From: Pogona vitticeps
Lineage: Eukaryota; Chordata; Lepidosauria; Squamata; Agamidae
Reading direction: 5' to 3'
Assembly: GCF_051106095.1 (NCBI RefSeq)
Contig: NC_135785.1
Location: 186,324,045 to 186,388,044, forward strand
DNA: 64,000 nt
Under the pieces are notes generated by a model. It saw only the letters and a list, made by a program, of their open reading frames with translations, was not told the DNA's origin and ran no database searches. Position numbers and translations under genes: made by a program. Position 1 is the first letter of the stretch, and each line of letters begins with the position of its first letter. Below, one piece after another: positions 1 to 12,200 of this stretch.

Positions 1-157
1 ATATGACAGAAGTAAATTGATTACAATGTCAGAAGTTAGGACTTCAGTATTATCCATACGAAGTTTAATCCTGGTCAGCTCCTTTGCCAGTTCTTCTCCT
101 TGGTATTTCTCTCTAGCTTTTCTAATGTCATTTAACAAAGTCTCCTTAAAATATGTA
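1..157 (-). CDS. MAP3K15: MAP3K15 (ASK3) exon 5, partial
   Basis: This is the last MAP3K15 exon in the window, and it runs off the left edge. A CAG acceptor lies at 158-160. The first base (157) completes the Cys codon split with exon 4, and 52 codons follow in frame to base 1. The translation runs through TYFKETLLNDIRKAREK, ELAKELTRIKLRMDNTEVL and DIVINLLLSY. It closely matches the known ASK3 and ASK1 sequence at the start of the central regulatory (TRAF-binding, TPR-like) region that follows the thioredoxin-binding domain. These would be residues 250-302 of the protein. The reading phase fits exon 4 exactly. No stop or frame break is seen. The plus-strand frame across this exon is a shadow. 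Confidence 0.95.
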
Positions 158-486
158 CTGAGGAATGAAGGACAGATGGAAAACAAGTGTTATGTAATTT
201 CCCCCCTGGTAGAACTAATTAAATACACTCATCAAAATATTAAACATTTATATTATATAACATTATTTAATTAATAAATGGGGTGGAAGACAAGTTCAGA
301 GTGTTCCTAGACATCCCGACCTGACTTCCACTTCCTGTACAGAGTCCTGGTCATTAGCAGGGCGCCTCAGCATCACAAGTATATGCAAGAAAATCATTTT
401 TTATACATTTCACAGAGTGCATGGATGTAGGGGATTGGCTAATGATTATAATCTTATCCCCATTTTTTATGTTTCATGTATGTATG

Positions 487-930
487 TGTAGCAGATAGCC
501 CAAACACCACCTGTCCGTCACTGCGGAACCTTGATGGGACAGCCAATAGAGAGACCAGAAGGCGGGGCCAGAGAGGAGTTTGATAGGTCGGGAAGAAGAA
601 GAGAGGGAGGGCTGGACTGAGGGTTAGAGAACTAGAGGCTTGGGAACTGGACCAGGAGGGTCAGAGATAGATAGGGAGAGATAAAAGAGTGATTTGAATG
701 AACCAGACCTTGTTTAAGATATGTGATAAGTTTCCTGTGATTTATACTGCAATTCCCAACTGAATATTAACCCCACCCTGTTCAATAAACCGATTGTGTT
801 TGGCAGCATAAGTGTCCAGTACTTAACTGATGTTAAAGAAATAACATCTGGTGGCAGCGTGAAGAGGAGAAAGGAGTGTGAGCCTTTGTGAGGAAGAAAT
901 AAAACAGGGGCCACAAGGGCGAGCACCACA
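487..930 (+). mobile_element. Solo LTR, unclassified LTR retroelement
   Basis: This 444-bp sequence begins TGTAGC and ends CACCACA. The 5-bp direct repeat GTATG flanks it exactly (482-486 and 931-935). It carries an AATAAA signal near 784 and a GGTGGCAGC motif near 851. The same layout recurs at 24347-24765 and 46485-46948. The TG...CA ends, 5-bp target duplication and absence of any internal region indicate a fossil solo LTR. Gypsy-type and ERV-type origins cannot be separated from this alone. It sits in MAP3K15 intron 4. Confidence 0.8.
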
Positions 931-1390
931 GTATGATATAGGAGGCACAGAGAGAATGTACATCTTGCTGAATTAGTAAAGGGTCAGATCCAGCTGAAAT
1001 TATTTCAATCAGCATTCATCTACCTCTACATTTATTTACATACAACTAAAGTTCCTATGCATGTTGATTTTTAAAAACATTGGTGCAGCTAGGGCTGGAT
1101 CATCTCTGCAGCTAAGATCCACTTCTTGCAAATTACTGTGCAGAGAACAGGGAGTGAGAGAAACAGGGCCACTGTCAGCCCATGAGGTGGCATGGATATG
1201 TCCGAGCTGACACTGCTCAATGCAGAATCCATTCCTTTTCCCATCTTCTTCTTCCCCCTTTAATCAAAACTTCAAAAACATATTACTATTCCCGGCAACA
1301 CAATGTTTCTTATTCCCAAGTGAAGGTTGTCAACTGAAAGCAGCATAAGCAATGCCCATTTTATTCCTTCTGTCTATAAGTTATGATTAG

Positions 1391-1580
1391 TTGTTGTTAC
1401 GTGCTATCAAGTCAGATCTGACTTAGAGCAACCCTAATAGGGCTTTCAATTTAAATGAGATATTTAAGGAGTGTTTTAACTACTTCCTCTATCCCAGTCA
1501 GTTTTCATGGCCAAGTGGGGATTCAAATCCTGGTCTCTAGAGTCTTAGTCCATCACTCTATCCACTACACCAAACTGGAT
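1391..1580 (-). mobile_element. tRNA-derived SINE with BovB-like tail
   Basis: The low-coordinate end carries the BovB-like 3' tail typical of Sauria SINEs (GTGCTATCAAGTCAGATCTG on the plus strand). Near 1510-1575 the minus strand carries a box-B-like GGATTTGAATCCCC and the tRNA-like head. The copy is old and diverged. Confidence 0.65.
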
Positions 1581-2817
1581 ATGATTAGAAGAGGTTTAAA
1601 ATGAAAAAGTGCACATGCTCAGAGTATTTCTTATCTCAGTCTGTCAATCAACCAACTGACCAGGCTTGGCAAACACTTGAACATCTGAAGACCCTTCAGT
1701 CTGTTGGCCATGAAATGGTAGTGTGTTGAGCAACACAGTAATTGAGGGCTTCATTTACTGTCTAACTCATGTTTCATCAATCTTGGGTCTAAAATTTCAT
1801 CACTGACAAAAGCATTTTAAAAGATGTGAACAAAGCTCATTAAAATTGAAAAGCAGGGTATAAACCAGAGTTGGGGACCTCAGGGCCAAATCCAGTCCCT
1901 AGACAGGCACGGTTTCTTCCCTATTACATTATCATTTGACTTTCCAGCTTTTACATATTTCACTCTTATTTTAAAAGGTTAACGTATCTCTCTTAAGACT
2001 TAGTTACTAGCAGAAAAAGCTTTAAATTCAAATTTGCCAGTATTTTTGACCCATCCTTCCACATTTACCCAGATTCCTTTTCTTGAAGTAACGAAGTAAC
2101 GACCAGCTTCAAAAGAGTGGTAATTGGCAACCAAGTCCCATGTTACTTAAGCTTACTTTTGTGATAAATTAGTCAGAATTACCTTGTTCCTTTAGTTTCA
2201 ATAAGAAAACAGAACAGATTAAGTAAGTGATCTAGAATCAACTGGAAATCACCTGTTTCAACAGTGTGAATTAAGCTTATCTTGAATTTCATGAGTTTCT
2301 ACCTGAGTTATCTTTGGGTTTCAGCTAAACTAGCCAGAATGTTCTAAAAGAAGTACATCACAAATATTAAGAGGAAGAAAGTACATTAAAAAGTGCATGA
2401 GCTTAAAAGTGTTATATAACCACAATTTGCCATCATCAGTCAAATTATAACTTGTAATTATCTCTTTTTTATTTGGCATTCATTTTCTGTTTCCTTAATT
2501 AGTAAGCAGACAAGCATTTCTCCACCAGCAAACTAAGCTTGGCAAAGTTAACTGTTTGGATCACAACTCCCACCAGCCAGTTGTAGTCCCAAAAAGTAAG
2601 TTCTCCAAGCTCTGCAAACATGTACTGCAACCAGCAATGAGGTTATTGCATTACTGAAAAAAAGAGAAGTGCCAAGATTGTTATTGGTGTTAAAATACAG
2701 TTCACTTCTGCAGGGTAAAGTTACAGCTTTACAAGTATAACACAGATGAGCCACATGGAAAAATACTGGTCTGAAGGCATCTTATTTCAACCACAGCCTT
2801 TGAAATTTATGTTAAGC

Positions 2818-2862
2818 TTATTTATATCCCGATCTTCTCCCAATGCCTCATTTGAAAGCTCT
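2818..2862 (-). repeat. CR1/L2-type LINE 3' tail fragment
   Basis: This short TTTATATCCCGATCTTCTCC stretch resembles the 3' terminus of the CR1/L2-like elements seen elsewhere in the window. Only the last few tens of bases remain. Confidence 0.4.
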
Positions 2863-2985
2863 GATGCTATTCACTGATACCTTGAAAAATAACCATAATT
2901 CACTAGGACAACTTTACCAAAACAGCTACCTGAGACACAGCTTGTGTGAAATTAAGACCGGTTTCAGCACATTAGACTACTAGAG

Positions 2986-3121
2986 CAGTGGTCCCCAACC
3001 TTGGGCCTCCAGATGTTCTTGGACTTCAACTCCCAGAAATCCTGGCCAGCAGAGATGGTGGTGAAGGCTTCTGGGAGCTGTAGTCCAAGAACATCTGGAG
3101 GCCCAAGGTTGGGGACCACTA
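2986..3121. mobile_element. hAT-type foldback MITE
   Basis: This 136-bp element has inverted arms of about 53 bp that differ at about three positions, and a short spacer. It starts CAGTGGTCCCC and ends GGGGACCACTA, which are hAT-like termini. An exact 8-bp duplication, TACTAGAG, flanks it (2978-2985 and 3122-3129), as expected for hAT. It lies 86 bp past the exon 4 splice donor of MAP3K15. A related copy is at 62471-62606. Confidence 0.88.
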
Positions 3122-3207
3122 TACTAGAGATCCTGGCGCTTCTTTAAACACACATACATCCTCCCCCCTTTAGCTAAGAAGAGGAAAGGGAGCAAAAAAA
3201 TTTTTAC

Positions 3208-3401
3208 CATGAGGTAACATGGATGTCCTTGAGGAGGTTGATAAACCTGTCCACCAATGGAAGACAGAGGGGACCCAGGATGTTGTCACAGTTTGGTTGT
3301 ATGTACTCTGAGGCTCTCCGCTGGGCATCACTTTCACAGCAAAAATAATCAGCACAGGGTGTTACAATGTAAGGAATGAAGTAGTAGTTGCCACTTGAAG
3401 C
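3208..3401 (-). CDS. MAP3K15: MAP3K15 (ASK3) exon 4
   Basis: This 194-bp exon has a TAG acceptor at 3404-3402 and a donor GTAAAAA starting at 3207. It begins in phase 0 and gives 64 codons plus two bases (TG) of a Cys codon completed by exon 5. The translation includes ASSGNYYFIPYIVTPCADYF, SEYIQPNCDNILGPLCLPLV and DRFINLLKDIHVTS, predicted residues 186-249. It is part of the N-terminal thioredoxin-binding region of ASK family kinases. From memory, the Cys in GPLCLPLVD is the counterpart of the redox-relevant ASK1 Cys250. One visible difference from the human ASK3 I recall is QPNC where human has QPNW. No ATG-started frame covers the exon, so it would be missed by simple ORF scanning. Confidence 0.96.
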
Positions 3402-4951
3402 CTAACGAAGACAAGGCATCAAAATATTAGAACAAAGTGACAATTATGTTTATGCACAGCCTCAGTTTGAAACTTTAAAGAGACATGGAGAAAACACCAA
3501 CAGGCAATAAAACATTGCAGAAACACTTGCATGCTTCCACATTCAAACCACTTAATTTGAAATCTAAGCACTCTGTCTTCAGCTGCCAACAGGGAGCAAT
3601 GAAAAGCTTTGAATCTGTCATGAATATATACATTATATAATATTATATATATATTAATAATCAGAACCCAAGTATTCGTGCTGTGAATCTTCACAGTTCC
3701 AAATGTCCAGAGTTTCCAGGGGATTAATGTGGTAACCAATGGAAGGTTCAGCCAGAGAAGTACAATGTAGCAGTGGGACACCACTGCTGGAAGAGTGGCA
3801 AGCAACTCAAAAAGGACACATATGCTTATTGGCAGGTGTTTTTATGTATTTAAATGAGCTAAAAACTCATAATAGTGGTGTTGATGCAACATTGCTTCGT
3901 TGAAATTCTATACAACTGATCCTTGCACTAATGACTTAAGTGGATAATGATCTGTCATAAGTAAAAAAACAATTTTACCATTAAAGTTGATATTAACACA
4001 TTGGGATGGTTCCTGGACCATTCTCAAAGTCTCAGTTCTGCCCTCTTTTTGAACCACTCGGCTGTCGTCCCTTCCATCTTCTGCTTTTGCATAACGGTCA
4101 TGACACTCAGCAGAGCTAGCACAGAATTCTGATTCCCTCTACCACCTTTAGAATAGAACACACTCAGCAGTGTCTTGCTTGTTGCATCTCACATCCGTTG
4201 TTGTGAGGCCTTGAGGTCATAAAACTGAATTTTGTATTGCTAGTGGGAGGCAACTTGGGAGTCAGTCGTATGACATAAACAGAGAATGCATGACCCGTCT
4301 GATGGGGTTAGATTGTAACAACTAACATCCCTCCCTTTTGGCTATGGCTGCTAGAGTTGATGCTGGTTGACATGCAAAAACAAAAAAACAAAAAAAAAAC
4401 CTGGTGGGGCATAGGTTTCCCATCTCTGCTATATGGACTTACCTGGGGCTAAGTAATATTGACTTGCTCCTGCACAAGCAGCCATATGACTGCACTGGTT
4501 ATCCATCATTAACGAAGAAAAAGCAGATTGTGGGACTGTGCTCTCCCTCCTCCCCAACAACTTCTATTTCTTTCTTCCCTCTGCACAACTTCCTCCCTTG
4601 TTGGTCTTAACCACTGCCTAGTTTCACATAACCATTAATACTAATCTCTTGTTAGCCAGGATGTTAAACCAGGTTTTGAAGCTAAATTGGGAAACCCAAG
4701 TTAAAAGATAAACTTAAGGAAAAGCTAAGAGGAGTTAACGGTGACAGTAGAACGCTGGTTACGTTTGGCTCCTGCTTTGCAGGAAGTGGAACAATTCTGG
4801 AAAAGTTAGGATTGTAGGAAAGACCACCCACTCCTGAGGACACTATTCTCAGATGACAATCTTTTCATCTCCCTGGAATTTAGGTGGAGAAGGTAAAAGA
4901 AATTAGCAAGTGGGTATCACTTAGTTTCACTATTTTTAATTTTTAAAAAAT

Positions 4952-5006
4952 TATGTGTGTGTGTGCGTGTGTGTGTGTGTGTGTGTGAGAGAGAGTGTGT
5001 GTGTTC
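4952..5006. repeat. (TG)n/(GA)n microsatellite
   Basis: An imperfect TG dinucleotide run with a GAGAGAGA interruption. The short plus-strand frame across it is an artefact. Confidence 0.9.
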
Positions 5007-6000
5007 CTATCCTAAGGGATGCAAAAAACAATTCTCATGTAGCCAAATGGTAAAATTTTCTCTGCTATTCTATCATCCTTCACCATTACCTAAGACAGAT
5101 ATTCTTGATGGGAAATGGAGCCCATTCCTATATTCCTGAACTAATACTAAAAACAAGACTCCTTCTTCCATCTACCATTCTCATATAAAGAACTATGCTT
5201 GTAAGGAAGACATGCATATTTAGAATGCTACAAACACCTCAGGAAAAACAACTGTATACTCTACGTTAACCTTCATGTTCTAACACCATATTAATTTTTT
5301 GTAATCAAACTTTAAATGGGATTTCACACTACTGACATCATGTCATCAAGTGGGAAAGACAGTTCTCACAGTGAGAAGAGTTACTTCCTAAACCTCTTCC
5401 AAATGTTTTCCATAAGAAGAAGCATGTGTGATGGCATATTTAACATAATCCAGGTTTTAAATGTTCAGTTTGAAACCCTTAGTTCAAAACATTATAGCTT
5501 TATAAGAGCCATGCCTTGTATGAGGGTACCCACATTAATTTTTCCAGGTGGAGGGACAAAGTTACCCAGTGGTATATTAACACAACTTGTGGTCAGAGCA
5601 CATGTCACTGCAGCACATCTGCAGTTTCTTTGTCTCTGCAGATACTTTGATCCTTAGTATCACATTCAGTGATGACTCAAACTGGTGGTTTTGCAGCGAC
5701 ATAACTGTAAAAGTTGCAGTTGCAAATTGGCACTAATTAATGAGATGTCAGTCATATTGCTGGTGGCATGCCCATTGCACAATGAGGAATGCAACCAGTG
5801 CCTTGTGAATCAGGTACAAAACAACTTAAAGTCAAGGCCTTTAACATGGCATAGCATCTGTTTTCTCCTGCTTCTCACTTGATTACTCTTCTCCAGGATG
5901 TAAAAGACATACTTGTGTTTTGAACTATACCAAATCAAGAAAAAAGAACATGTGAAAAGATAGGGAAGCTTATCTTTGTTTGGAGAGGTAAAGAGAAAGG

Positions 6001-6205
6001 GAAAGGTTCCCCTTGGCAATTTGTCTAGTCGTGTTCGACTCTAGGGGGCGGTGCTCATCTCCGTTTCCAACCCATAGATCTAGTGTTTGTCCGAAGACAA
6101 TATTCCATGGTCACATGGCCAGCACAACTAGACACAGAACGCCGTTACCTTCCCACCGTGGTGGTACCTATTTATCTACTCACATTTCGCATGCTTCTGC
6201 TTTTA
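6001..6205 (-). mobile_element. tRNA-derived SINE (BovB-tailed), truncated
   Basis: It shares its whole length with the 47650-47972 and 29171-29499 copies, including the GTCGTGTTCGACTCTAGGGG tail (reverse of the BovB-like GAGTCGGACACGAC end), TGGTCACATGGCCAG, and CTTCCCACCGTGGTGG. The tRNA head is missing, so the copy is truncated at its 5' end. Confidence 0.8.
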
Positions 6206-9200
6206 CATAACAATGATGACAATAAAAATGAAGGAAATATAATGCTTGTTCATAAGTGACTTGACAACATTTAATGAAGTAAAATTAATATTCAACAAAT
6301 CTTGACCTCTATCTTGCACACCACACATCTCCCCAACTTCCCCCCCGAAAACGATACTTTCGTTCTTTGCTTATCTCATTGCAAGAGAAGAATACAAAAC
6401 TTGTCTGTTTGCTTTACTATTATCTTGATGGCTTTTCCCTATTTTCAAATTATACCCTTTTGTCTGATCTTCATCAGCTGGCAACTGAGAGATGCTAGGT
6501 TTCTCAATAGTTTCCATCTAATTTTTCACAAAAATGAAAATCTTTAAAACTAAAATTCATTTAGTAAACTTGTCATTATCATCTTACTATATTTTAAAGT
6601 TTAAAATACCCTACACAAACAATTTTCTGGGTAAATTCAGTTACACAGGAGAATTGGGTAAACAAACAGGGGTCAAAATAATACACTTCAGCACAGAATG
6701 CACATGATACAACTACAATCTTGTGCCAAGGACAAAATGCATAAAGGGGGTGCTTTTATAGAAGCAGTTCCTGTGTGATAACCTTATTTTATTTTGGTAT
6801 AATAACTGTTGTACGATTCCCCTTTTGTGAACTGTGTCATCCGTTTCCAGCTTCCAGTTGCAACCATCTTCCAAGAAACTCAGAGACAAGATTAAGATAG
6901 AAAAATGCAGATACACAGGATCAGGTGTACTTAGTAAGCACATCCATTGCCTACTGCTTTCAAACTGCAGTGAGGGTTGGTGGTAAGGAAGACTCCTGAC
7001 TTTCTAAACTAATTGGTAACATTAGGGGAAATATAAGGCTACGGTCTTTGGGTTTTACTGAAGTTCTCAACTCTTCGCCATCCTAACACAGCATTCTCTT
7101 TCCCTTCTCTACATCCCCACACCAAATATTGATTCTTAGAACAAAAACATAATTTATTCCCCTCCCCCAAACACAGACACTGGAAAAAGTGCTTTTAAAA
7201 ACATAAAGGTCAAAGAACAAACACGGTAAGGTAAATGATTTGACGGCTTTTTTCGAGGCAAACCAGTTGACAGTCCTTTTTGCAAGAAATGGAAAAAGCA
7301 ATTAGCTATCCTTGCTCTGATGCTCCTGCTCCATTGATTCATTCAGTCGTTTTACTCTGTTTCTCTTGCAACTATGAAAAAACACAGATGGCTAAAGCTA
7401 GCACAACACTGTCTCAGGCTACTACAATTAGTCTTTCTTACTGTCATTATAACATCCATCTTAAACCCCGCTCCCCAAAATGAGGGGACAGGATGGTTTT
7501 TTCCCCTCTGAAAAGAAGAGAAAAACTATCAGATTTATGCTATTTCATTTTGTTGTCTCCCTTCACTTATACCTCATTTTTAGAATTACCCAAAGTCATC
7601 CAGGTCCATCTAAGTTTTAATATTGACATTAAAAGTGCTGTTTCTTAAGTTATAATTTTGTATATGCAGATTCACATATGTAGGAACTTACTTAAAGAAC
7701 AAAAATGATGTCTGCATAGATTGAAGTCCATTGATAATAAATTAAGCCACCTTCCATATAGCATGCTTAGGACTGAAACCTTGAAACCAAGGTGGAGAAC
7801 CTTAAGCCCAGGGGAAAGATTCTGCCCTTTTGGGTTTCCTCCTTCTGTCTGAGATCATAATTGGGTGATCAGCTTTTGTACACTTTTCCCCATCCTGAAA
7901 TGTTGAAACACCTCTATGAAGACTTAGTGACAATAAGGCCTTAAGCTAGATTTTCTTGGAATTTTTGGCCCCACTCTTCTGTCTTCAACTCCCAACCAAC
8001 ACTGGAAAGCAACTTCCAAGAACTTCTCTGATGTTCAATGTGGCCCCAAGGATCAAGGAGGTTCCTCAGTCAAGATTTGTTCAAAATACTGACCACTGGA
8101 AAATCAAGCATTCTCATAGGCTCAGTTAACCTTCCTATTCATCCCAAAGGAAGGAGTAATTCAGTTTCTGCATGCCTCTACAAACAGAGCTGTCTTGTCT
8201 ATTATGATGACAGATAGCTTGGACAAGAAAGAGGTAGCATCGCCACAGATACCTCTGCTCTTGTAACATCCTATTTGGATTCTGCAGAATCATTTTATAA
8301 ATAGCTGCATTTGAAGGCTGTTCAGAAATTGCATCTGTTTTAAATACAGTATAGCAGCCATATCCCTGACCCAATTCTATGGAATGTTTCCAGTGAGACT
8401 TCATATAACCAAACCAGCCATTTTCTCAGTTGAGATGTCATTTTAAAGAACTGAGTGATTTAACGTAAGGACCACTGTTGAAGGAAGGGCCAATTCTGTG
8501 TCACTGCTGTCTTGGATCAGACCTGAGAGCCAGGAGACTCAAAACGCTCACTATTGCCCAACTATTTTATCCTGTTCTTAAGGACCTCTGAACGTACTGT
8601 CGGAGGTGTACTCTTTTGTACTGGTATAGTTAAGCTGATTCTGTTAGGTGGATCTAGCTAATTTGTTTACAGTGGGCTACAAGCTGCTGTCTTGGCAAGT
8701 ACTTCAACCCTCAACCACAGCCAAAGGCAAATACCTAGCAACCAAATATAAGACCTTCTGTGTGATGGCACCATGCAATTGTTAAAGCCCTTGCCAAGTT
8801 GCTTCACTTGGTGCTGACCTGGCTCTCTTTTGGGCACCAAAGAAAAACTTTTGTTTTCCAGACCTTCCATTTTGGGTTTGTATGTTGCACCAGTATGACA
8901 CTGGTTCTGTTTTAAAATTAACTTTGTACTGCTCTGATTATTTGCAATCCCATTTAAATATCCTTCAACCAAAAAGCTGGGTATAAATAAAGTAAATAAG
9001 AAGCCTTCCATGCATACCAGAGAGCCACCAGAATTTCGGACTGGCAAAATTGTGTATGAAGTTTTAAATCCCTCATGATTACTTTAAAAACAACACCAGC
9101 TAGCACAGCCTCCCCCAATCTGATACCCACCAGCTGCAATGGACTACATCTCTCATAATTCGCAACCAGTATGTTCACCATGCAGGAAGGCTGGGCTGGC

Positions 9201-12200
9201 TTTTCTCCCTACTTTCTGTTATCTGTTAATTTATTTAGGATATTTTTCCTCTGCTGTTCAACTGAAAAGGCTCCAGGACTGGTGTAGATGGAAATAAACA
9301 ATCAATAAATTCCACTTAATAAGACAATAAACAGTAACAGTAAAGCAGTAAATTACAATAAAAAACAACAGGGGCAACCCATGGGTAAATGACCTGGTGT
9401 CACAAAAATGGTGTCTGGTACATCTGTTTAGGAAAAGGATTAATGCAGGTGGGGTGCTACAACTAAAAAGCCTCTGTCTGCAATATCTACCTAACTTTAA
9501 GGAATACAAAGAAGGAATTCTAAGCTTGTAGCTGGGCGGGCTCATGTTGGAGAAAGGAGATCCTTCAATAACCATGTTCTAAGCCTACAGTACTGAAGGT
9601 GAAGCCTTAAAGGTGTTTCCCACCTCCATCCCCAACTGCAGCAGGCATACAGGAAATCTCTACAATCAAGCTCAAATGAGCACTTTACTGTGCAAACAAT
9701 TATGTTCAAAACATGAGGGACATGCAGGGAAAAAGAAGACTATAAAACTGCAAACAAAGACAAAACATAAGGTAGCTAATTTGGCTAGGATACAGAACAC
9801 TCTAATGTAAAATTTCTATCCCATGTATTAATATGAAGATACAAATAAAATAGTACAGTAATAGTAACTGCACAGCAAAGGCAAGGCAGGTTTTACTCAT
9901 TAGAAGTTGCTGCAAAGCATGAATGAGCACCTTTCAATAAAATGACATGCAACGTCATTCCACATTGCCTGGGGAACATGTTCAAGACATAAATTTATTT
10001 GCTGTGTAAAGAACCAAGGGATATTTCAACATCAGATGAAAACATGGTTGTTTTCACTTACAATGTACATGCACACAGAGACGTCTATCATACAAACACC
10101 TTGTTCACAATACAGCTACATCTCTAAAGTTTACATATGTCAGTATTTAGCATGAAATCAAGAACATGATAAGCAAGAGTCAAATACTCATTAAAGTGAA
10201 ATATATAGTTCTTTTCATTAGAACATTTTCCCTTAAGGCACCCAGTTCTTTCATAACTCCATGTCACAGCAATCACATTTGGAAATGAAGCATGTATTTT
10301 ACTTGCTGATGGTCAGTCATAAAACAAAAGCAAGACAATTGGAAATATGCAGATTAAGGCAGGCTCATGTTAGGGTAAAGAGACTTTTTTTAACCTCTTA
10401 TGGGAACTCTGCTTCAAACAACTTGTTAACTATAGTGTCCAATTCTGTTTACAGATACTTCCTATGCTGATAGCATGGGAGACAGTGCAGTACTGCTCCT
10501 TCCCATACTCTCAGGTAAGATGGGCTATGGTTCTTCCCATGTCCGCAGGTGGGACAATACTGGTATAGGAAGCTACAGCAGTTGAGGCACTCCCATGTGA
10601 CCCAGGGTTTCTCATGATACTCAGCACTTGTGGGAAGGAGCTCTGCTAAAAAGACTCCCACACTGGTAAGAAGACAGAAATAGAAGCTAGCTAAAGAAAC
10701 TTGAATAATCTCACAAACAGGAAATTATTTAAAACAAAGCTATTTTGACACAGGCATGCATTTCAAAAACATGCCACGAAAAGAAGCACACAGCCACACC
10801 TATAAAACATAAAAGCAGAATAAAATGATGATACATACTTTGCCCATCATACCACCATTATGGTATTCTGGAGGTAGCTGTAGTCGAAGAAAAGCTTTTT
10901 GGTTGGCAACTGCAGCCTACTCCAAAAAGTAATGGATCATTACGGAAAAATGAAGATGATAGAAGCAGGCATATTTTAAAGAAGAAACACACAAAACAGG
11001 GGGGAAATTATTAAAAGGAGGGAAACTGAAACATGAGTAATAGGTGCAGCAAGTACACACTGGCAATAAAAGTGTTTATAGAATTTGCAGTGAGACTAGC
11101 TGACTAAGTAGTTTCTTTTTACAAGATCAGTATGTTCATAAATAAGGCACCTTTAAATTATGTTAAATCAATTGATAATGCCATAATAATTCTATGAAAA
11201 ATGTACAGGGTGAAGGTAGTCTATTACTATGAAGAAACATCAGTCCACCTTTATGCACAAAAATTAGAGCTATTAGCTAAAATCCACGGTTGCAATCTCT
11301 GCAATAACCAAAGAATATAAAGCCTTGTGTCTGGGGTACTATGAAGAAAATAAGACACAAAGAAACAAAGAAACCTTCAGATTTGCTTTTCGTAATGAAA
11401 CATGCCCACCTCCTGACAGCACAGAATATAAAACTTTGGTGCCCCAAAATGAGCTCTTTAGATCCTCTTTGGATTCAGTTTTGTGCATTTTTGTAGGTGA
11501 CGGCATATACCTTAGGAAAAATTCCCATTTTTGCCAATATATGGGGTGTATTGGAAAGATAATTCTTCAAGAGACATGACCTATGCGTAAGATCAAGTTT
11601 AAGGTATTTCAGTTCATTGTTCCATTTATTTCTGCCTAAGAAGAAAAGCCCTGAAAGTTGAAAGTTTGACAGCATTAGTGAACCCCTCCCACCGAATCAC
11701 TTTCTCTGACTCTTCTGAGTTTAAATATACAGACCACAGTCCAAGAGTTTCCACAAGGTGCAATAAATATGTAACAGATTTGTACAATCTCTCACAAAGT
11801 TAGGAAATACCACAAGTCCTCCCTCAGCACAGACATTATTGTTTATGGTATGTGTATTAAAATGTTGTACCTTTAAAAATCATGGGAGAATCTGAGGTAG
11901 TAACAAGCCACTGCTTTCTTGAACACACTTGTACCTTCAAATAATTACAGTTTTTTGTATTTCCTCAGCACATGCTTTACATGAGATCTGAAAATTCTGA
12001 GGCACAAACAAAGGTTGAGGGGGTGAAGGGAGAGGAAAACCTACTGGAAGAAGATTAGATGGTTGGAAGAGTATGGGGCAAATGGTGATTAAGGGATGTT
12101 TTAGCTTGGCAAAGCTCTGGGGCTTCCAAGTCTTTCTTCTACAAAAGCATTAAACATGTTATATACTCTATCCAAAAATTTTAAGTTGCTATAGAAAATC

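Larger units (their letters stand above)
158..3207 (-). other. MAP3K15: MAP3K15 intron 4
   Basis: This 3.05 kb intron separates exons 4 and 5, with its GT donor at 3207-3206 and CAG acceptor at 160-158. It contains a solo LTR (487-930), a BovB-tailed SINE (1391-1580), a short LINE tail (2818-2862) and a hAT foldback MITE (2986-3121). The remaining sequence is AT-rich and no further gene or repeat was recognised. Confidence 0.85.

Noticed and set aside
3419-3805. 128-codon minus-strand frame next to exon 4
   Set aside because: It lies in intron 3 upstream of the exon 4 acceptor, carries no ASK3 similarity, and includes an AT-rich TATATA tract.
8667-9047. 126-codon minus-strand frame in MAP3K15 intron 3
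   Set aside because: No homology recognised, surrounded by AT-rich intron sequence, and no codon-use signal.
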